The notes under the pieces are model-generated. The model did not search any database, was not told where the DNA came from, and saw only the letters and a program-made list of their open reading frames with translations. Of a DNA stretch of 64,000 bases, positions 44,901-56,900 are shown in pieces. This DNA is from Chordibacter sp038110535. Lineage in GTDB: Bacteria > Verrucomicrobiota > Verrucomicrobiia > Opitutales > Seribacteraceae. How positions within the stretch are numbered: position 1 is the stretch's first letter; every line of letters starts with the position of its first letter. A program made the translations under genes and the position numbers. The stretch covers positions 1 through 64,000 of the forward strand of contig JAYNJW010000002.1 of assembly GCA_038110535.1 (NCBI GenBank), given 5' to 3'.

Positions 44901-47900
44901 GACTGAGGAAAGAGTCTGTTCTGAGACGGGTAGGGCAATAATTTCTGGCTTTGCCACAGTGGTGAAGCTTCCACTGGTTTGTGACCAAGAAGATAAATTG
45001 TCAGTTGCTGCTCTTACACGATAGAAAATTGTCTCACCTGGTTTTCTGCCAGTAATCACAAAATTTCCGGAGCCAATCTCTGACACCTGCCCGAGGTCAT
45101 AAGACGATTCCCAGAGTCCATCAATTTTTTCATGATCGATAGGTCCCCAGAAAAGAGTGAGGTGGGGTGGAGTGGAGTCGTAGGAAATAAGCTCGTAGGA
45201 AATGGTGGCATTCTTATCAGTAACTTGACTAGCAGTTCCAATGGTTACGGTTGGAGGAACTTCTTTTAGCAGGGTAGTGAAATTCTGATCATCCGAGTCA
45301 TTGGATTCAAAAAACTTTTGCGAATTTTCAACCTGTGCCCGGAAAAAGTATGTTTCATTCGATTCTAAACCGGTGAGGAGGATTGAAAATTTTCCACTTC
45401 CAGAAATTGTCGAAGAACTGGTTGTCATGTTCAGATTATCATCACTCGTCCCGTAGATAAAACTAAGACCTACATCCTCTCCCCCCGTACTGAAAATTTG
45501 TGCGTTGAGCAGGGCAGCAGTGGAACCCACTTCACTGGCTGGGAGTGTTGAGAGGGATGGATTGCCGGATGCAACATGAATGTCAAAAGTATCATTGGTC
45601 TCACCAAATCGATTGCTCGCCTTGATCATTACTGAAAAAGTACCTGCCCGAGTGGGAGTACCAGCAAGTTTTAATTCATCAGATAAATAAATCCCCTCTG
45701 GTAAGCCGAATAATTCATAGGAAAGACCACTTGCCAAGCCAATGTCTATGGATGAAACTAAATTCTCAAAGGTAAAGTTATGGTCTGGAAGGCTGGGCAG
45801 GGATGGAGAGATAATTTTGGAAAAGATACCCGCAGATGCCAGCAAATCATAGGCAAGGCCAAGGTTTGATCCAGCGGATACACTGAAATTTCCCTCTTCC
45901 AAGGAACCTGGAGTGATGAAACTTATTCTTCCCCCCCCGCCCGGGCCTCCACTTCCATTGGCATCGCCCCCAAGTGCTTCTATTTTACCAGAGTTCGAAA
46001 TATTTGCGGCTTCAATTCTGATCGAGCCACCACTTCCTCCAGCTCCGCTAGCCGAGGTGCTGGACAGTCCTTTACCTCCATTTGCTGATATTGTGGCATT
46101 TTCTTCCAAAATAAAGGAGCCCCCAACAACCAGAGAAAGGGCACCACCTCCGCCCCCGCCATCTGCATTGCGACCGCCAGATCGAGCCCCACCGGAGCCT
46201 CCAACTAAATAAGTGATATTATCGTCTCCATAAATGTTGCCAAAAGCACCAGTGTGGGCCCCGATAGAACCGTATCCACCGTGACTTCCACCAGCGCTGC
46301 TGGGCGGATGGTTGTGGTAGCCAATCCCTCCACCAGGACCCATGCCCGAAAGAGCAGGATTGGGTGAGTTCGGTAAATCGGCATTGCTGAATGACCTTCC
46401 AGCGTTCCAACCACCCGGGCCAGCGGTTCCTGAATAGATTCCGTATTTCCCAGTCTTTCCGTCCAACCTGAAATCAGTGCCAATCGTGGTATCTCCACTG
46501 ATTTTGAGACGCAGGGCATTGCTTCCTCGGATAACTACCGATACCTCAGGTCCCAGTTCAATTTCAGAAAACTCAAATTCGCATTCCCCATAACCGTAAG
46601 GAAAACCATCGACAGTAATAGAATTAAAGGTGACCTTTCCTTTTCCCTTCCTTCCTGAACTATGGCTCCAAGAGCCAGCTGTATCAAAAACTAATGTTCC
46701 TTCATCCAAAACTAAACTGTCTGATGGAGGCAAGGATGGTTGAGTAATTTGAAAAGCCAAGGACATGGCGGGATGGTTGGTGCAGAAGTAAAAGAGATCG
46801 CCTTGGTAGTTGTGAGGAATAGCCACAACGATACTGCCATTTGATCCAGTTAGTGGAATACCCGCAGCAATAGCAGAGCTGGTGCTTTGGTTATTCTCGC
46901 TGATCATAAATGGGTGATTGTCTGATATTCCATCCGCAATAAACCTGTAGGTTTTCCCACTTGATAAACTTAGGGATGAGAAATCGACTGTCTGACCATT
47001 GCCGTCTGTAAACTGATAAAACGGTGCAATTGATTGCCCCCCGGATACAGAGATATCAATGACTGATTCAGCCTGACCAAGGAAGAGTGTCCCAGCTAAT
47101 CCGGGTGCTCCCTTCTCGTTTCCTTTTCCTCCATCGATAAGGGTAGTGCCTTGGACGCATGAACCTGCTGATAATATCGCAATTCTGCCTCCTCCGCCTG
47201 CACCACCGGGCTTGCGAAGATATCGGACTCCGGGTTCCCTAAAGTCAGCTCCGGGTGCATCTCCCCCGCGTACATCCAAAGTCCCCAAATTTGTAATGGT
47301 TGAACCAACTAACTTGATGGAACCGCCGGAACCGGCACCTCCAGAGAAATTGGCACCAAATTGTGGATGCACAAATACCGTGCCTCCTCGTAGAGAAATT
47401 TTTATCCCTTGCTCGATAAGAATATTTCCAAATGCATGAATTTCAAGGGCACCACCACCGGCTCCTGCATCACCAAGGTTTCCCAGTCCGCCCCCTGAAC
47501 CACCGAGTAAAACTTCCAGTCCCGCGGATCCGTATAAAATACCACTTGCCCCGGAAGCTCCCGGCCCACCTTCTCCCCCGAATGATGCACCGCCGCCAGA
47601 TGCTCCTCCCGCATCAATTGTCCCGGAGGAAATCCCCCGACCTGGTCCTCTTCCCCCGCTGTAGCCCCCAAGGTTTCCTTGCCCAGCACGATTTCCCCGG
47701 GTTGTGGAGTCAGCGTAGTAAGCATCGTACCCATCGGTAAGGGTACCCGAGGGGACATGTGGGTTCGCGGGCGATAAAGAGCCGTTCAGGCTGTGGGCAA
47801 TGGTAATATTCCCATGGGAACGAATCGACAGGGCATTGGCTCCCTCCAGAATTACCTTTTCTAAATTCGGACCGATATACAATGACTCAGTAAAGGAAAA

Positions 47901-50900
47901 GACCGCTTTGGTTACCGTCCAGGCCGATCCGTCTGGTGCAAAGTAAAGGGTTTGCTCGAGGGTGGGTTCCAAAATATTTGTTTCTCCATTACCCAATCCT
48001 TGATCCCAAAACCAGCCAGCACCAAGTCCATTGCTGTCTAATCCAGTATTGATCCGTAATATCCCCTGATCGTAGGGTAGGGTGGTGAAACTTCCCAAGT
48101 CTGACCAAGCCGAATCAGTTCCATTATCCGCCCTGAAACGGTAATAATAGGTCTCCCCACTATTGAGGTTTGTTAGAGTAGCTGGAATGTATCCTTGAAA
48201 AGACTGTGGCAGGCTCAGGTTATGGTCCCAGTTTCCAGTGTTTTCATTCTCATCGGAGCTACCGTAATAAATTGTGATTGAGCATGCTGCCCCGCCAGTA
48301 GAAGTTAGTACCCCTTGTAAATCAACACTCCTTCCCCTGATGTTGACAACATTGCCAGCCTCGATTGAAGGAGCCTCAATTGCAGAGGAAGACTTGGCGT
48401 TAACGGTCAAAGCGGCAGAAGAATTTCCTTCTGCATTTGTGGCCAGTACGGTGTAGCGGAAAGTGCCTTCCTCATTGGGGGTTCCGGATAGTATGCCCGT
48501 CGCCTGGTTGAAACTTAACCCGCTTGGTGGGGTGTCATTTAGTTCGTAGAAAGTGGCCGGTGGATTGCTCGATATTTGAAAACTGATGGCAGTTCCATCA
48601 ACAACCGTTAGGTTAAGATCAGAGGGAAGAACAGGAGGTTGTAGATATTCGAGGATTTGGTTGAGGAAATTCTGGTCAAGCCGCTGGCTCTCATAGGATA
48701 GTCTTGCCCAGCCATGACTTCTGGCCACGGTAGATATACGGGTCTCATCCAGCCATCCATCGAGCGAGGATGTACCACCGGGTAGTCCGCCTATTACAAG
48801 ATCGGAATCGTTTCCGGTATTGACTGTTCCATTTATCGAAGAGCCCGGTGCATCAATCAGGCGGCCATTCAGGTATAATCTGGTGGCATTTACATCCGTG
48901 TTGTTTCCAGGGTAACTTGCAACCAGATGGTTCCATTCCCCATTGCCGACTATTCCGGTGCCCTGCCTTTTGCCATCCCCATTTTCGGTGTAAATTTGGG
49001 TCCCCTGGGAATTCCAGACGAAATTCCAGAGGTTTCCGGCTGTTCCCCAACCCATGATGCCGGAATTGCTTTGGTTTGATCTAATCCATGTTTCAATGGT
49101 CCGGGGAGTATCGCCAATGATTTCGTTGTAATTGCTAAGGGAAAGGAAATCATTGGTGCCATTGCCGAAGCGAACCGCAAATCCACTTACCCCAGTGGTA
49201 TTAAGTTCTGGAGAACCATTCGATGATACCTGTAACTTATTTGCAGAGGCATCAGTATAATCGGACAGGTGCCAGACTCCTGAGTAGTTTGACCAAGTGG
49301 AGCCATCGTTCGTGTAGGTGGGGGATGTGGTGTTGTCCTCATTTCCCCAGTAGGCGAAAAGTCGGAGGCTGGGAGAAATTTTATCTACCTGCACCCAGAG
49401 CGTGGACTCTCCTGATGAATTATTCCACTCATCTATTTCGTAAGGTAATTCATTTCTATTCTGGTCAAAAATTCTTAAATCCCCAGCCGTTGCAGGATCA
49501 GCAAAACTTGTAAGTGAGAAATCAGGATGCTGTCCACTGCTCAACCTGACCAACAAGGGAAAATGATTCAATCCGTTGGCCATCCATTTTAACCGCAGGT
49601 GGTCTTCGAGGTCGCGTCTTTCTGCATCCTTAAGTCCGCGATCATAAAGCAGAACCTCTGCAACCTCCGAACTGGAGAAGGAATCATTTGCTCCTGCCCC
49701 ACCCAGTGCGAGGAGTCTTGGCTTGTAATCCACGGAATTAGGCCGGCTTCCTTGGTGTACCAAAAATCCATCGCGCCACAATTCTACCATTCCGTCCGGT
49801 TTTACCGTGCCTGAGAGGATATGCCACTGATCATCACTCGATGGTCCGTTGCTTACCAGATTGGTGCCCATTTTCCAGTAGGCAGATCGGTCTTCTCCCA
49901 GACCGAATACCCATTCCGTGCCAACGGATGAAATTACTGCCTGGTCATTTCCCCCCGTGTGCCGAATCAATGCTATGATAAAATAGTCATCTAAGAGGGC
50001 ACCAAAATTAAAATTTGAATAGATTTGCGAGTAGCCATCAAAAGCAATCACTTTTTGGTTATCAAGTTCATCGCTCAAGCGAACCCTTGGAGTGCCACGG
50101 TATTGATCGAGATCCCTCTCATTTCCGGAAGAGTCTGCCCACGACAGAATCACGCTGCCGTTTTCATCCGTAATTTTTGTACCATCTAACTGCAGGGCAA
50201 GGCCTTCGATATTGTGAGGAGTATCTGCAGACAATACACCACTGGGTCTGAGTTCCAATTTTGCTCCAAATAAGGAGGGATCAAAAACCTCAACCAAATG
50301 GTTCTGCGTGTTGATTGCCGAAGGATTGCCCGCAGTAATAGTGATTGCTGAGGAGTTTCCGTCATTGGGAGTGCCGCTAAGAATAGAAGTGGTCGCATTA
50401 AATTCCATCCATTGGGGCAGTTCGGACAAGGAGATCGTGAGGTGATTTTCTGCTTCCACTGAGAACTCATCATATTCTCCGCGGGTCCATCGGGAACGAT
50501 TCGGGGAAGAAATGATCGGCGTTTTGGCCTGATAGGCTAGGGTGATGGATTGGTCCGGGAAAGTATCACCAAAGTATTTCGTGGAAATGCCCGAACCGGT
50601 TACATTCAGGGTAAGGTTTGCATCGCTTGTGTTATCGTCTGGAGAAACTGAAATGGTGTAATGACCGGTTGCAATTGAGGATAGGGATAGGGTGGCATTG
50701 TTGGAGGGGATGGTTATATCGGAATCGGTAAAGGAACCATTTAAATCGACAGGGAATCCATCTTGTAGGAACCTTGCCGTAACCAGAATAGGCAGTTCAT
50801 AATTGTCTGAGGTAGTTAATTCAATGGAATGGTTATAAAAATCACCATTGCCTGCACCATAAATTTGACTGACCTCCTCTACGGACAATGCCCGATTGTA

Positions 50901-53900
50901 AATTCTGAAATCATCAATTTCTCCGAGCGAGTTTTCAATGTCATCAGCATGTCCTAACCTAAATGGGGAGGAGATTGGAAAAGTTTCAGATGATGCAAAC
51001 CCAGACTCGAGATCAAGTGCCCCGTTTACAAAGTGGCGGACTGTTCTGGTTTCAAGGTTATAAGTGAAGGCCAAATGATGCCATTGATGAGAGGGTAAAT
51101 AAGCTCGGGCATGAATCTGGTTCTCTGGGCCATCAGGTAAATAAGTCTGAGCAATACCAGAAAAAGAAAAGAGCGGACGTTTCCTTTCCAAAATCCAGGA
51201 TAGACCAGCTGAATCGATTGCAAAAATGTGAAAAGTCTCACTTCGTGGATATACCCATGCCGAAAGAGTAATTTCTGGGTACTCGGAAATTAAGCCACCA
51301 TGAGTGACCGATTTTTCATCAGCTCCGCCAAATAAAAGAGACTCATCAAATTTACCACTAGTGTTCCAATCTGCGTTTGTGGTGGTACCATCATTTGCGT
51401 TTCCTGAAGAATCGGAAGAGTTTTCATCTAGTTTCCACCAGACAATAAGGTCTGATTCAGCAACCTGGTGAGGGCGGTAATCAACGGTTTTGGAAATAAC
51501 ACTATTGGCAGTTCCATGACTATCCATAACCGCATTTTCATTAACAGATATTGAGAACACGGAGGCTTCAAATGAATCTGGAGTGAATCTTAAGATAAAG
51601 GTCCGGTTGTTTTCAGTTTCTGAACTTAGATAAGAAAGTCCACTGTGAGAAAGATCGGTATTCGGATCAAAATCTTGAACCGGTTGATTGAAAGAAAGCA
51701 CCGCCTCGATTTGTTCGCCAAAAGATGGGCTTTCCACTTCGATCGTTCCTTGTGGTCCCAAATCCCCCAGACCATTACCATATAACAGACTGACTTCCTC
51801 GCTACTTAATGGTCGGTTCCATATACGTAAATCATCCACCAATCCATTAAAAGGATTGGAACCGTCTGGGTCAGAGCCAAGAACCAGTCTGCTTGCTGAG
51901 GTGTCATAGCCGAGAGAATTTAATTGGGCGGGTACTCCGTTTAAATAGATTTGTGTGCGATTGACATTGGGATTAAAAATACCAACTAAGTGTATCGATT
52001 GCCCAAGAAATGCCTGTTGCGGTGTGGTTGCCTCGATGCTTCCAGTTCTCACGAAGGGGTTTCCAGATTTAAAACCCAGTGACCAATCGAAACCGCCATT
52101 TTCACTGCTTAGAAGAATGGTGGGGTTGTTTGCTGTACCTTCAACGGAGTCGGGGCGAACCCAGATGGCGGCAGAAAAGCCAGTTGTGCCCGCTGATTGA
52201 TTCAAGCGGAAGGGAAGTTGGACGATTTCACCGGCTAGATCGATACCATTTCCAAACTGAGAATTCTGTATTTCCGGTGGAGGAAAGAACTCGATTTCTC
52301 CGACCGATAAATAAGTAAGGGGATGGTTGCTCGGTAGCTGATCAGAAAGACCCCACTTGTGAGCAAGGTAACCTTCAAGTTTTTTTCGGTCTAGGGCGGG
52401 AAGTACAGATCTTACGCCAATCATTTCGCCAACAAATCCGTTAATAAATGTGCCCCTTGCACGATTTGAAAAGATTGTCAGTGTATTTTGTTGATTGGGT
52501 GGCTCGGTATAAGTGGTGGTTCCCAGACTGCTTCCGTCGATCAATACCTCTAGGGTGTTGCTGGAATCTTCAAAAATAAACTCATACAAACTGGGTCCAT
52601 GAACGGCAGAGGAAGAAAAAACATAGGATGGTCCCATCCAACTGCTATAGTATCTTACCAAAAAGGAAGTGTCATTCGATGAATCAATTTGAAAACTTGG
52701 TTCTCCTGCAGATTGTCGGATTGCAAAAAGTGCCTGGTAAGGGTTTTGAATGGTATCGATACCCGCAACCATAAAGAAGGAAAAATCGTTACCGGTTGGG
52801 TAGGAGCCAGTTGTTTCAAAATAATCATTGCCGTCAAAATCGATTACATTTTGAGAGTTTAAATCCCGGGTGTTCGTAGAGGGATTGCCAACACTAAGGA
52901 GAACATTCTCATGCCCGCTTTTGTCATTCCACTGACTTACCTCGTTGGATGAATGAACAATGGTGGAGGAATCTGTTGCATCCAACCAAAGTTGTAAGTC
53001 CTCGAACAGAGTAGGAACTATGTTACCAGTAGTATCAGTAAAGGTTATACGGAAATAACGATAATGAGCACTTTGATTTAAAGCGTATGTTCGTTTCTCC
53101 CAGTCTTGCCAATTGGTTTGGTTTTGGACGGCATGAAGTTCATGCCAGTTGGCGTTATCGTCGGATCCTTCCAGTTTCCAAGCCTTGGGGGATTTTATAT
53201 CCTCATCCGCATTTTGGGAGAAAATTGCGTAGCTGCCAATCTCGGTTGGCGTATCGAAATCATATTGTATGTAAAGGGGGCTTCCATCCCATTTTGCCAA
53301 CCACTTATCATTGGATCCGATAAAATTATCATCAAAGGCATTTGATTTGGGATAACTGGTAGTACTATTCTCGTTGGTTTCGATATTGGAAGTATTCGCT
53401 TCAGTAAGATCGTTGGAGAGAAATAATCCATGTCTGTAATGCCCTGAAATATCGGAGATCGTCGAAGTGTTGTTCTGGTCGAAGGTGTACCATGCCACAA
53501 GATCATCCTCGACTGAAGTTATGGTGCGGTGCTGAAACTCGAAAGCACCCGCTTGGCTGAGGTTTCCATCTTTGGCAACGGCCCCATGGGGCAAGGATAC
53601 TCTGACCACCGATGGTTTGGCACTGGCATTGAGTTCGTAGGAATAATCAGACGGAGCGAAGTTTGCCAATTGTGCTCCGCTTGCATTGATTTCTACCGAC
53701 TCTAAACCTGCAACTGAAATGTTTGATTCGTCCTCCCAAAAGCTGATAGATTGTGAAGTTGGGGAAAGAGAGAAAAGGAACTCCCCGGATATCTGTGGGC
53801 GGATTCCCAAATCCCCAGTACCGAATCCGTAAAGTTTAAGGACTTCACTTTCACTTAGTGCACGATCATAGACCCTTAAGTCATCGAGTATAAATTTACC

Positions 53901-56900
53901 TGCCTCACTCCATACTGAGCCACTAAAAGTACCAAGGTAAAGATTTCGGTCTTCGGTGTTTTCCAGTGCAACAGAACCAGTGTAAGTGGTAGAACTTTTT
54001 TTATCGCCATTGGTGTAGAATTTAAACGAAGAACTGTCATAGGTTAGGGTATAGTGAGCCCAACTGCCCGCTTCTAAGGGAGCAGCTATCTCTTTCCACC
54101 CATTTTCAGTGTACAGCGACCCATACAAATTCAGGTCATCACGATATTCCAGGGCTACCTGTCCATTTCGTAGAATAATACCTTCCTCATCGTCCAGAAT
54201 CTTTGCCCAAAGAGATAAGGTAAATGTTTGATTGAAAGAAAAATCATTTCCTGAAACTTGCAAATATTCACCAGGTTCTAGTTGTAAGGATTGTGAAAAT
54301 TTGCCCGCTACCCGTTTTCCACCATAGATATTGGCATCCGCAAAGCGATCGGATAGATCCAAGATGCGGTTTGTTTCGTTCCCTTCAAAATTATACCACA
54401 AAACCAGACGGTCCTTAGCGGTAATCGTGGGAGAATTAAAAAACCTTAAGGAACTGGCACCCGTTTCGGTGGTTCCGTTTGTTTCGATTGCTGCTTTATC
54501 GGAAACCGAAATGACCAAAGGAATGTTTGGGCGATTGGGTGTGATAGAAATATTGTACCCACCAAGCCCATCAGAGGTAAGAGGTTGCAGAGTGCCACCC
54601 TCCACACGGATGTCTGAGAAATCAAAACCAGATACATGCACCTGGTTTCCAACCTGTAAGAACCTTATGGTACCGTTCACCTCTGAAGCCGCATGATCCT
54701 TGTTCATTTGAATGACAGGAACAATCCCTAGATCGCCTGTGCCAGAATTCCACATCGCATCGACATCATTTTGGCTCAGCGAGACGCCATAAATTCTCAT
54801 CTCATCAATCAACCCTTCAAAATCTGCATCGGCTTGCTCATCCCACGAACCAATGCGTGCGTTTGTGCCTTCAAGTGTCATCGACAGGGTGGGGGAGTTC
54901 GATTGGTTGACAAGGTTGCCATTTACATAAAGCAGCCGTTCACTCTTTTTCATTACTCCGACAATAAATTGCCATGTATTGGCAACCCCGATGCCATCTG
55001 ATCCGCTTGCTCGATTGGATGCCGCGATGGGAGAGCCTAGGGTGAGGGAGTAAGTGCGGTTTCCAATACCATTGCTGTTGATATCGTACCAAAGCCGTAC
55101 ATGGCTTGTCGAAGTCCCGCCAGTTGAGAAAATAGACGCATCCTCTGAATCAAGAACGGAACCACTGTTCGCGAGATTAACCCAGACAGAAAATGTGAGG
55201 TTTTCCGAACCATACGCACCTCGGAATTTCGGTATACTGAGGAAATCACCCGAACCATCTAAATGTAAGCCTTTACCAAAACGGCCATCAGATAAGTTTG
55301 CATTACCCTCCAAAAATCCATCATTTCGACCCGGTCCTAAATCAAAAACTCTATTTTTCCCATTGGTCTCGAGTGTGGAGTCTTCAAAATCCCAACGACT
55401 GATTAAATCATTTTCTCGGTAAGCAGGAAGATAATCGAGGAATTCAAAATAATATGGTTCCAGTTGTTGACCGTTCCCAAAAGAAAATGGTTTTCCAAAT
55501 TCTTTTTCCGGGCTGGATGATTTATAGGGGTGTCCACCTTCCAAAGAATTGGACAATCCCCACTTGTGGGCAAGGTAGCCCTCGATCGACTCAATTTCTT
55601 CATCTTCCAGAGAATCGTTGAAAATTAGCAATTCTGCGAGGTCACCTTTCCAAGTGCGTCCGTTGATATTTCGATCGTTTGTAAAATTAGAAGCCCTCAA
55701 GTCAGAGTCGGACTTGAGGGAGACGATACTGAGAGTTTGCGGAAGTGGTGTTACGCTTGGGTTGGATATAATTGAACCATTTTCTCGAAGTGTTCCGGCA
55801 TAGGCTGTGCTCGCATGTCCACTATGTAAATAATTATTTCCGTTGGCATGAAAATTATAATCGCCTCCACTACCAGACCCTGTCCAATCTCCAAGCAAGA
55901 ATCGGTTCGAGTCAGAGCCAGTTTTCTTAACTACCCAAAAGACCGTGCGGATATCATAAATTTTTTCCCATTCGTGGTACTCGCCATTTGTTCCACTGTA
56001 GGTCATGAGGGGTAAATCATTTTGAGAACTGGCATTCCAATCTGGTGATCCACTTGCAGTTGCATGATTTCTTCGGCTGCTCTTATCTGTCCAGTAAAGC
56101 TTGGCAAATGAGGTGGCAGGTTCCCAGTTATTGCCATCAAACATCCGGGGTGGTGCAGATTTGTACTCATGGTTGCCGGGCAGAGTATTACTTAACCCCC
56201 ACTTGTGTGATAGGTAACCTTCGTATATGAAACGTTCCTTGTCAGTGATGGTTCCCCGCAAAACAAGCATTTCACCAAGGGTAAAGCTTGGTACAAATTG
56301 AGTTCCCCAGCCACTATCCCCAGGGAAAAAGAAAGCTCCGCCGATATATCTTGTTTCTCGTGGTGCCTGATCGAAGATTACATTGCTATTTTTATAGGCT
56401 TTTTGGGTGTCATTGGTAATGGAATATTCAAGCATAGTGAGGAGTGTTTCTCCGTTACTGGCCAAAAGACTGTCAGTTCTTCGATTCCCGGAATACCTCC
56501 AATAAATCCTGCCATTGTCCCAGGGCAGGTGATCGCCCCATCCCCAATTAAAGGGAAAATTTGTTCGGCCATTTTGATCAACACGCCAGACAAAGAGCAC
56601 AACTACATCTGATAGGAGACCACTTGCTTGACCCTCTACACCAGCTGGGTTCCATCTAATTCCACCCTTGTAAGCAGTGAAGCGTTCTATGTTTCCCCCA
56701 TTTTCATCAATTCTTAGAGCAGTTCTGTTATTGAGCGTTTGATCGAAGCTGGGAGGTTTTCGAGCAATACTTTTCATCTCAACCGCAGGGTTTACCTTAT
56801 TCAGCCAGCTCTGTAGATCGTCTGATCCATCACGGGTTGTCACAGTATTGGCGTCCGATGCATCCAGCCACAGGGTTAGTTCATTATCGGACTCATAAGA

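Noticed and set aside
45913..46212. Plus-strand Pro-rich open frame opposite glycine-rich module 2 (and a similar one near 32506-32982)
   Set aside because: Antisense of Gly codons (GGN) gives Pro/Ala/Thr-rich open frames automatically. The minus frame has clear domains, and no start context or homology supports the plus frame.
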